A stretch of DNA of 8,110 nt, taken from assembly GCA_018457335.1 (NCBI GenBank), contig JAGYHI010000037.1:1-8110 (forward strand), read 5' to 3'. The position numbers were made by a program, and so were the translations under genes. Positions 1-6,898 of this stretch are shown in pieces; position 1 is the stretch's first letter, and every line of letters begins with the position of its first letter. Under the pieces are notes generated by a model that saw nothing but the letters and a program-made list of their open reading frames with translations, made no database searches and was not told where the DNA came from. Source of the stretch: Candidatus Altimarinota bacterium (GTDB lineage Bacteria; Patescibacteria; JAEDAM01; BD1-5; UBA2023).

Positions 1-639
1 TTTACGAGCGTGCAGTATATCTCAAATACTCTCAAAGGATTTTTACCAAAAAAAACGAGTGTCTGCCTCGAATACACGAGTGAAAATCAAGCCAGTAAAG
101 ATTTTATCACGAGAAATTTCTGAGAAAATATCTGCGAAATCTCAGAAAAAGTCGACCAAAAAATCCAAAGTGAAAATCATAAAAAAATCCGTGCAAATAA
201 AACCGTTATACTCACGACGAGCCTGCGTCATATCCAAGAAATCGGGGCTGAAATCGAGGATTTTTTTGATGGAAAAATCATCATGCAAGGCGTCTCCGGC
301 GGAAAAGAAAAAATGCTCCAAAACTACAAAAATGCCGAAAAATGTGTCCTCGTCGGACTCATCGAAACCTGGCGTGACAGCGAAGAACTCTGGAAAAATA
401 CCGAGGAAACTTTTATCGCAAAAGTCCCTTTTGACCCACCAAGTGACCCATATTTTCTCGTAAAAGCCAAATCGCTCGTAAATAATTTTGATGAGTACAG
501 TATCCCGATGTGTATCAATCGCATCAATACTCTCATAGGAAATATTGTCTGCCAAAATCCAGAGATCAAAATATATTGTAGCGACAAAAGACTCCGCCAA
601 TCAAAATGGGGAAAGAAAGTGAGTGAAGCACTTTTATAG
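1..639 (+). CDS. DinG/Rad3-like helicase, C-terminal part (5' end outside window)
   Basis: The frame is open from base 1 to TAG at 637-639 (212 visible residues) if the TGA at 121-123 is read as glycine. The visible part resembles the second RecA-like domain (HELICc2) of DinG/XPD-type superfamily 2 helicases. The strand VILTTS starts at about residue 69. The hallmark IAKVPFDPPSDP lies at 139-150 (family pattern: LPF..P.dP). The C-terminal stretch IKIYCSDKRL followed by a Gly and a short tail matches the family's 'vvilDrRl..k.YG..fl' ending. DinG-type enzymes unwind DNA 5' to 3' using ATP. Here the motif V region reads TWRDSEE instead of FWEGvD, and motif VI reads TLIGNIVC (177-184) instead of QGxGRxIR, so ATPase activity is doubtful. 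The family call rests on pattern recognition; Walker A and any Fe-S domain lie outside the window. The gene is transcribed separately from the pilus operon because a terminator follows it. Confidence 0.72.
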
Positions 640-651
640 AAATATAAATAC

Positions 652-680
652 AAAAAGATGGAGAAAATCCGTCTTTTTTT
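652..680 (+). terminator. Rho-independent terminator after helicase gene
   Basis: An 11-bp stem pairs 652-662 with 668-678 around a 5-nt loop (663-667). It has one G-U wobble (T659/G671), and the 3' arm runs into seven T residues at 674-680. It begins 12 nt after the TAG stop of the helicase gene. Confidence 0.75.
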
Positions 681-730
681 ATCTTTCTAACATAAAATCA
701 AAAATTTGCAAGACTTTTTCGAGAAAAGGT

Positions 731-764
731 TTGCAAAGAAACGAAATATGTGATATTCTATAAG
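731..764 (+). promoter_or_regulatory. Promoter for the pilus-like operon
   Basis: A sigma70-like arrangement is visible: TTGCAA at 731-736, a 17-nt spacer, then TATTCT at 754-759 preceded by an extended -10 TG at 751-752. An overlapping alternative -10, TATAAG (759-764), sits inside the ATTCTATAA motif that also occurs before two other genes in this window. Either choice gives a short leader of about 14-20 nt before the ATG at 785. No Shine-Dalgarno sequence is seen at a useful distance. The transcription start is inferred, not observed. Confidence 0.55.
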
Positions 765-784
765 GGAACTTATTTTTTACGCAT

Positions 785-1774
785 ATGGAAAATACTCCAA
801 AAACCGGTGGTGGCACTACTCCACAAACACCAAACCCAAAGGCTCAAAAGCCAACAGGAAAACCAAGTGTAGTCTCAAAAATCACTGGGACTATCAATGC
901 TTGACCAACAAAACTGAAAGAAACCATCGTAACCAAAGAAACGAACTTTTTAAAGTGAGCCGAAAAAAAAGTAGATAAAAAAGAGGCTCTTTATAGTAAT
1001 TTCTTTCAAAAAGATAAAGATGGGAAAATCACTGTCGGAAAACAGACAAGCAAAACATTCCTTGAAATTATTGTTCAGATTTTAGGTTTTCTTTCTCCAA
1101 TTGTCGCACTTATTACGATTGTATGTTTTGTTCATGTTTTTATCCGTGGACAAGAAAGTAGTGATTTTGCAGAAAATTTCCCTATCATTTGTGGTTATCT
1201 ACATAGTGGTATCGAATCTACAGAAAATGTGGATTTCAAATGCAAAACCATTTCCGCAATTCAACAAGAATATAATACAAAAAATAAAGAGCAAGATATA
1301 TCTATTATCAATGTTTTGTCAGAATATATCCCTCTCAAAGTGTCAGAAAATCTCATTGATACTTCTCCGGAAAAGAATTTTATTGTCAAAACTTTTGAAA
1401 ATAAAGCTGATGTAAATGCAATTATGCAAGCTTTTAAGGGAGCGACAGAATATGCACAAAATGTCAAGAAAAAGCACATCATTTGTACTGGAATCAATAT
1501 AAAAAATGGTGATACGCTCGAAACACAGTGTGATATCTATGGTATGAAAATGGGAGAAACAAATCCAGTCAGCTCGGCGCGACTCGAAGCATTGAAATTT
1601 GCAGAATTTCTCGCAGACACCAATCGGTCGCAGTTTATTTTGACAAATCCACCAACCACACTCTCGACCGAAGACTATGAATCTAATGATATCGAGGATG
1701 AATTTCTCGGTTATGAAACACGAACAAGTCTTCCAATTTCTGTAAAATATATTCCTTTTAGTCCTAAAAATTAA
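785..1774 (+). CDS. Single-pass membrane protein of unknown function, first gene of pilus-like operon
   Basis: 329 residues from the ATG at 785 to TAA at 1772-1774, with TGA-encoded glycines at residues 40 (902-904) and 58 (956-958). I do not recognise the family. Residues 1-28 are rich in Pro, Thr, Lys and Gly and probably disordered. Residues 29-91 are basic and probably cytoplasmic. A strong hydrophobic segment spans about 92-120. The remaining ~209 residues form a likely extracytoplasmic domain with four cysteines (136, 153, 234, 249) that could make two disulfides. The next gene starts 5 nt downstream, so the two are almost certainly co-transcribed and translated together. Position and topology (bitopic, upstream of a PilO-like gene) resemble PilN, but no PilN sequence signature is visible, so this is only an inference. 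If TGA were a stop, only a C-terminal fragment from the GTG at 1229 would remain and the membrane anchor would be lost. Confidence 0.85.
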
Positions 1775-1779
1775 TCCCT

Positions 1780-2940
1780 ATGCCAAGCAATAAAAATACA
1801 ACTGCCGTAAAAGAACGGCTCACATATGCACTTATTGGTCAGATTTTCATCATTACACTCTCTTCTCTTGCACTTATTTTTTATATTGTACCAAAATGGA
1901 AAGAAATAAATACAAAAGTAGAGGAAACGAATGCAAGTATCGCTAATTATGAAACAACCAAAAAAAATGGACTTCCAACAAAAAAAATCAAAAGCATTAT
2001 AGTGAAAGATCAAACAAAAAAAGAGCTTTTTAGTCTTATTCAAAAAAATGAAAAAGCGGTTGCAAAAGTCATAAAAAAAGGAAAAACACAAAAATCTTAT
2101 ATTGATTGGATTAATGATAGTCTTAATAATAGTAATGAGGACAGAAAAAAAATCCAGATCATCAAGGCGAAAATGAATAGTATCGTGCCAACACTTTCAC
2201 CGATTACAAGTACAATTGAGGAAACTCAAGTTTCCCTTAAAAATTATGTCGATTTTATAGAAAACAAACTCCTGACAAATTTTAAAATCAAAAGTACTTC
2301 TCCGCTTTCTATTGATAAGATTACGTATGCGAAAGATACTGCAAAATCCCCTATGGGAAACATCGGTTATCTCGATTTCAATCTTCAATTTGAAGGAAAT
2401 AATGAACATATTTATAAATTTTTAGATTACATTCATACACTCGGAAATACAGAAATTTTAACGCAAACTGGTGTGACTTTTGACACTATCGATCAAGTGC
2501 CTGCCGTCATGACTAATCCTCTTGTCACTATCGAATCTTTAACACTTAATGATGAAATTGATATCGATACTAAAAAAGATAAATTAAATGCTGGGGTAAT
2601 TATCTTACGATTTTATGTACGAGGATCAGCGCCAAGTGACGCAAATTTCCTCGCAAAAAAAGTCGAATCAAAGAAAAAAGAACTTTCAGAAGCACTGGAA
2701 AAAGCGAAAAAAGTATGTGAAAAACAAAAAGAACAATGTGAAAAAAGTAAAAAAACTCGACTCAAAGAATTCGAAACAAAATATAATGAATTTTTGCGAG
2801 TAGCTAAAAATATCAAAATCGATGCCAAAAAATGAGCCAGCACAAGTGATATGAGCCGACTTGCTGACCAAATAAAAACACTTCGACTTCTTAAAGAAGA
2901 ATTTGAAATAAAATTCAAAACTCTTATTGATCTCCAATAA
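1780..2940 (+). CDS. PilO-like type IV pilus alignment protein with charged C-terminal extension
   Basis: 386 residues, ATG at 1780 to TAA at 2938-2940, with one TGA-Gly at residue 352 (2833-2835). A short basic N-terminus is followed by a membrane segment at about 15-37, then a Lys/Glu-rich stalk. A globular part at about 180-285 has the pattern of PilO/GspM-like ferredoxin folds: a strand, a helix around HIYKFLDYIHTLGN, then IESLTLND and a strand VIILRFYVRG. Residues from about 289 to the end are Lys/Glu-rich and probably helical or coiled coil, which is longer than a typical PilO of about 200 residues. PilO proteins bridge the PilM/PilN cytoplasmic ring to the outer parts of the pilus machine; that role here is inferred from fold pattern and from the PilB- and PilC-like genes that follow. 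No Shine-Dalgarno is visible. Reading TGA as stop would cut off 35 residues and leave 125 nt before the next gene; reading it as Gly leaves a 20-nt gap. Confidence 0.75.
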
Positions 2941-2949
2941 TTCTATAAA
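2940..2949 (+). promoter_or_regulatory. Possible internal -10 element before pilB-like gene
   Basis: ATTCTATAA (2940-2948) is identical to the motif before the genes at 785 and 5529. It lies 12 nt before the ATG at 2961. TATAAA could serve as a -10 and would give a nearly leaderless transcript. No convincing -35 is found at the right distance, so this may be chance in AT-rich DNA. Confidence 0.25.
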
Positions 2950-2960
2950 TAAATACTGCT

Positions 2961-4223
2961 ATGTCTTCTATTGAACAACTCAAACAACTTATTTACAAAG
3001 GTGAAAATATCGCTCGAATCTGTGATTTGACCATTATTGGTGCCGTTGAAATGGGAAGTTCGGATATTCATATTGAGCCATTGACTCATATCGTACGAAT
3101 CCGTTACCGAATCGACGGTGAACTTCGTGAAATCCTCGAATATCAACCATTTTTGCATCAGCAAATTATTGCGAGGTTTAAAATTATGTCAAACCTCAAA
3201 ATCGATGAAGCACGTATTCCTCAAGATGGGCGTCTTTCGACTACGATTGATAATAAATCTCTTGACCTTCGTGTCTCGACACTTCCAACTGTACACGGCG
3301 AAAAAATCGTAATGCGTATCGTTGATAAAAGTAAAAAAATTCCAGAAATTGATGTCCTCGGTATTGAAGGACACAACAGGAAACTCCTCGAAAAAGCAAT
3401 CAATCTTCCAAATGGAATCATCTTGACGAGTGGTCCAACCGGTTCTGGTAAATCGACGACGCTGTATTCTTGTCTTTCTCGGCTCAATAAACCTGATGTA
3501 AATATCATGACACTCGAAGATCCAGTAGAAAACCAAATCGATGGACTCAATCAATCACAGGTCTTCCCTGATATCGGATATAGCTTTGCCAGCGGACTTC
3601 GTACCGCACTTCGTCAGGATCCTGATATTATCATGGTAGGTGAGATCCGTGATCACGACACCATCAATATCGCGATTGAAGCTTCTCTTACTGGTCACCT
3701 CGTAGTATCGACGATCCATACCAACTCAGCTGCTGAGACGATCACTCGTATTCTCAATATGGGAATTCAGTCATTTCTTTTACCAGCAACCGTCAATGCG
3801 ATTATCGCACAGCGACTCGTACGAAAACTTTGTCCACACTGTAAAAAAGCCGTACCAATGAGCGCACTACCAGAAGAGCGAAAAAAAATGGTAACTCGTG
3901 CCATCAAACAAACCTCAAAAGAAGAACTCGTATCACGACTCTCACCAGAATCTATAAAAAATCCTACTTTTTATATGCCTGTCGGCTGTGCAGAGTGTGG
4001 AAATATCGGATATAAAGGACGAGTCGGTATCTATGAAATCATGGAAATCACACCAAATATTAAAAAAATGATCATTGATGGAGCTAGTGCTACCATGATC
4101 AATGAGGTTGCTATCCAAGATGGTATGACTTCACTCGAGCAAGATGGTATTATCAAGGCACTCTCTGGGCGTACTTCACTCGAAGAAGTCTATGCAGCTG
4201 CAAAAACCAATGCTGTCGAATAA
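2961..4223 (+). CDS. pilB: Type IV pilus/type II secretion assembly ATPase (PilB/GspE family)
   Basis: 420 residues, ATG to TAA at 4221-4223, with no in-frame TGA. This is a hexameric cytoplasmic ATPase that powers subunit addition. An N2-type domain is marked by SSDIHIEP (33-40) and continues through RYRIDGELRE. The Asp-box region is IMTLEDPVE. Walker A is GPTGSGKST (158-166), Walker B is DPDIIMVGEIRD (220-231), and the His box is TGHLVVSTIHTNSA. The four-cysteine zinc site characteristic of PilB/GspE rather than PilT is present as C291, C294, C343 and C346. The C-terminal domain ends GRTSLEEVYAAA. The protein is shorter than classical PilB/GspE (usually 500-570 residues) because the N1 (MshEN-type) domain is absent; the start at 2961 sits 20 nt after the upstream stop, so no missing N-terminus is hidden there. 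The neighbouring PilC-like platform gene supports the assembly role. PilB versus GspE cannot be decided from one gene. Confidence 0.95.
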   Translation: MSSIEQLKQLIYKGENIARICDLTIIGAVEMGSSDIHIEPLTHIVRIRYRIDGELREILEYQPFLHQQIIARFKIMSNLKIDEARIPQDGRLSTTIDNKSLDLRVSTLPTVHGEKIVMRIVDKSKKIPEIDVLGIEGHNRKLLEKAINLPNGIILTSGPTGSGKSTTLYSCLSRLNKPDVNIMTLEDPVENQIDGLNQSQVFPDIGYSFASGLRTALRQDPDIIMVGEIRDHDTINIAIEASLTGHLVVSTIHTNSAAETITRILNMGIQSFLLPATVNAIIAQRLVRKLCPHCKKAVPMSALPEERKKMVTRAIKQTSKEELVSRLSPESIKNPTFYMPVGCAECGNIGYKGRVGIYEIMEITPNIKKMIIDGASATMINEVAIQDGMTSLEQDGIIKALSGRTSLEEVYAAAKTNAVE

Positions 4224-4249
4224 TTTTATTTCTTAGTTTTTTGTAAAAT

Positions 4250-5404
4250 ATGTCACAAGCACCCCAAAGCGATCTTGTCATCTTGGATGTAGAAGGAAAG
4301 GAGCAGGTTGTCAAAAAAGAATCCACGTTTCAATACCTCCTCGGAGTGGTCAATAAAACAAATGCAATTTCTCTACGAGAGAAAGTTATATTTTTTCGAT
4401 CCATGGCAACTATGGTCAATGCAAGTATGACGGTTCTTAAAGGACTTTCAGCCTTACGAAGACAAGAAAAAAGCCCAAATATGCAAAAGTTTTATGATTT
4501 TATGATTGAGCGAGTTCAATCTGGTTATATGATGAATGAAGTATTACAATCATATTATGGCAATTTCACGAGTGCGGAATGTTCTATTATCGAGGCAGGT
4601 GAAAAAACAGGTCGTCTTAATGAATCTCTCTTACAAATTGCTGAACAAACTGAAAAAATCGAATCTATCCGACGAAAAGTCAAAGGAGCTATGACCTATC
4701 CTATGGTACTGATTGTGGGTATGATATTAGTTGTATCCGTACTTCTTATTAAAGTCGTTCCGACACTTGTGACCTTTTTTGGTGATGAAAAAAAACTACC
4801 TGGTGCTACTCAAATGATTTTGAAAACTTCTCGATTCTTAGGAAGTTATTGGTTTTTTATACTCTTATGAGTCGGAGTGATATATCTTTTTGTCAAAGTT
4901 TGGAAACGATCAAAAAATGGAAAATATCGATTTGATAAAATTCTGATAAATATTCCCGGTTTTGGAAAAATCATACGGAAAGTTATTCTTTCAAAATTTG
5001 CTCGTGTCTTTTCAAATCTTATTGGAAGTGGTATATCTGTCGTTGAATCTATACGAATTACTGCTGATGCCGTCGGAAATGAAGTCTACCGACAACGCAT
5101 CCTCCTCCTGCGAGAAGATGTAAAATCAGGTATGAAAATGGCAGAATCCCTCGAAGGTGATCCACTCTTCCCTGATCTCCTCGTAGCGATGTTACGAGTC
5201 GGTGAAGATACTGCTCAAGTACAAAATACGGTTATTAAAATTGCAGAATTTTATGATGAAGAAGTCGACCTCTCAATTGATAAAATTCAAACTCTTGTCG
5301 AGCCAATTATTATGGTTGTGATGGGTATTGTAATTGCATTTATTGCTATTGGTATCTATCAACCAATGATGCAACTTGGAAATACAATTGGTCAAAATTC
5401 TTAA
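4250..5404 (+). CDS. pilC: Type IV pilus/type II secretion inner-membrane platform protein (PilC/GspF family)
   Basis: 384 residues, ATG at 4250 to TAA at 5402-5404, with TGA-Gly at residue 207 (4868-4870) inside the second membrane segment. Two T2SF domains are visible. The first spans about 43-165 (REKVIFFRSMATMVNASMTV, then FTSAECSIIEAGEKTGRL). The second spans about 235-365 (IPGFGKIIRK, FARVFSNLIGSGISVVESI, FPDLLVAMLRVGEDT, then LVEPIIMVVMGIVIAF). Membrane segments lie at about 150-173, 196-218 and 350-373. This protein forms the platform that the PilB ATPase turns to extract and polymerise pilins. Length and domain order are normal for the family, which is strong evidence that the TGA is not a stop: with TGA as stop, the gene would split into two adjacent in-frame halves separated by only a few bases. 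It is the last gene of the operon and is followed by a hairpin. Confidence 0.95.
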
Positions 5405-5445
5405 GAAATTACTATTTCATACTTTTCATACTTATAAATTTTTAC

Positions 5446-5475
5446 TAAAAGTCCTTAAAAAAATAAGGACTTTTA
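5446..5475 (+). terminator. Hairpin terminator after pilC-like gene
   Basis: A perfect 12-bp stem pairs 5446-5457 with 5464-5475 around an AAAAAA loop (5458-5463). The 3' arm contains TTTT (5471-5474) but no long T tract follows it. It lies about 40 nt after the operon's last stop and before the promoter of the next gene. Confidence 0.65.
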
Positions 5476-5492
5476 TTGCAAAAATAACTTTT

Positions 5493-5520
5493 TTGAATAT
5501 ACTTTTCATTATTCTATAAT
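5493..5520 (+). promoter_or_regulatory. Near-leaderless promoter of AI-2E family gene
   Basis: TTGAAT (5493-5498), a 16-nt spacer, and a consensus TATAAT (5515-5520) are present. The -10 ends only 8 nt before the ATG at 5529. A normal initiation distance would start the RNA within a few bases of, or at, the start codon. The -10 lies inside the recurrent ATTCTATAA motif (5511-5519). Confidence 0.65.
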
Positions 5521-5528
5521 TTTTTCTT

Positions 5529-6719
5529 ATGTCTCAAGAAATTAAAATCTGGATTCAAAAAATTCTCATTCTTATTTGATTTAGTATTTTACTCTATTTT
5601 ATTTATCTTTCAAAAAGTATTATCACACTTCTTATCATCGCTGGTTTTATCACCTTTTTGATTATCCCTCTTGTTGAAAAGTGGAAAAAATATAAAATCC
5701 CAGAGTGGTTTACTGTTATTTTTGTGTATTTCATACTTTTCATACTCTTTAGTATTACGGTTGGTACCATCTTGCCTATCGTTATTACTTATATATCAAA
5801 AGGCATTTCAGCAATTGCTCTTTGGGCACAAAATGCTCAAAGCATTTATCTTAATGAGGGTCTTGCCGGGTTTCACCTTCATCCATATGTCGAAAACTTT
5901 ATTACAAACCTTATACAGCCACATAATCTTTCAAATCTCTTCAAAATTATCCAGCAAAATTCGAGTGACATTCAAAAATTTATCACACTTTCTGCTTCAA
6001 GTATTACCCAAGGAAGTGTAAGTCTTATTGGAGGAATTTGATGAATATTGACCCAGATTACTTTTATCGCTATCGCAAGTTTTTTTATGGTTTTAGAGCG
6101 TAAAGGTATTGCTGTTCTTATTCTTGATGTTCTTCCAAAAGATATAGGATTATATATTAAAACCCATTTTGCAAATATACAAAATGTGTGTACTTCTTGG
6201 ATTAAGGCAACTATATTACTTTCACTGACAATTTTTACAATGACATATATTGGATTATTATTAGTGAATTGGATTTTTGGTTTTGGAATTGAAAGTATTA
6301 TAAGTCTAGCACTCATTAGCGGTATTATGGAGTTTATCCCATACATTGGGCCACTTCTTGCACTTATTCCTGCTCTTATTATTGGGATTGGAACCAGCTG
6401 GAATGCAGCAATTGCTATCTTAATTCTCTATCTTATCGTACAACAACTTGAAGGTAATGTATTTGTGCCTATTATTATGAGTAAAAATCTTGATATTTCA
6501 CCGCTTTTTGTTTTTGTAATTATGCTTTTTGGATGAGCTATCGGAGGAATACTCGGAATTATTGTTGCCATTCCAATAGCCGGCATTATTAAAATATTTT
6601 ACAGTGATTTTCATAAAAAAAGAAAAACACGATTTCGATATGGAATCTGCTACAATGAGAAAAATCCACCTATAAAAGAAAAATCTAAAAGTAAAAAAAT
6701 ATCAGAGGATAAAAAATAA
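5529..6719 (+). CDS. AI-2E family transporter (PerM/TqsA-like membrane protein)
   Basis: 396 residues, ATG at 5529 to TAA at 6717-6719, reading through four TGA-Gly codons: residues 17, 171, 172 (adjacent, 6039-6044) and 336 (6534-6536). The protein is strongly hydrophobic, with several membrane segments at the N-terminus, a more polar central part (about 85-165), and further membrane segments. Family signatures are EFIPYIGP (268-275), LEGN (307-310) followed by VFVPIIMSKNLDISPL, and a Gly-rich run FGGAIGGILG around 334-343, in which TGA supplies a glycine the family conserves. The C-terminus is Lys-rich and cytoplasmic. Family members have been linked to autoinducer-2 export, sodium/proton exchange or other fluxes, so the substrate cannot be read from sequence. 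The gene is a single-gene unit with its own promoter and terminator. Size is normal for the family, and no frameshift is needed once TGA is read as Gly. Confidence 0.9.
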
Positions 6720-6740
6720 GAAACTGTCTTCCCTCCTTTT

Positions 6741-6785
6741 TAGAGTACGATTATACTTAAACACTCATAATTGTACTCTATTTTT
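6741..6785 (+). terminator. Rho-independent terminator of AI-2E family gene
   Basis: A 14-bp stem pairs 6741-6754 with 6767-6780 (one G-U pair at G6749/T6772), with a 12-nt loop and TTTTT at 6781-6785. It begins 21 nt after the TAA stop. The T tract is on the + strand side, so it serves the upstream gene. Confidence 0.8.
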
Positions 6786-6803
6786 ATAACCAAAATCTTT
6801 ATT

Positions 6804-6844
6804 AAATAAATAATCCCCTACTTACTTGAGGGGATTATTTATTT
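6804..6844 (-). terminator. Terminator of the convergent sortase-fusion gene
   Basis: A perfect 16-bp stem pairs 6804-6819 with 6829-6844, with a 9-nt loop and a four-pair C/G core. Read on the minus strand it lies 54 nt after the stop of the gene at 6899-8110. Both arms end in AT-rich runs, so it may work in either direction. Confidence 0.7.
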
Positions 6845-6898
6845 CTGTTCTACTTTTGCTTGTTGTAGTTGCTTTGTTTGTGTTGTGTTTTCTTGTTC

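Noticed and set aside
142..653. Minus-strand open frames opposite the helicase gene
   Set aside because: Their products are unrecognisable and overlap a plus-strand frame with clear helicase motifs followed by a terminator in the matching direction.
1771..2937. Minus-strand Phe- and Cys-rich open frames opposite the PilO-like gene
   Set aside because: They are antisense shadows of Lys- and Glu-rich codons; Phe runs arise from AAA/GAA on the plus strand.
4860..4880. PilC-like gene apparently split into two genes or a pseudogene
   Set aside because: Both halves are in the same frame, separated by a single TGA in a membrane segment. Total length and domain order are normal once TGA is read as Gly, as elsewhere in the window.
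5529..6719. AI-2E family gene as a decayed pseudogene with several stops
   Set aside because: All interruptions are TGA, none TAA or TAG, there is no frameshift, and conserved motifs are intact on both sides of each.
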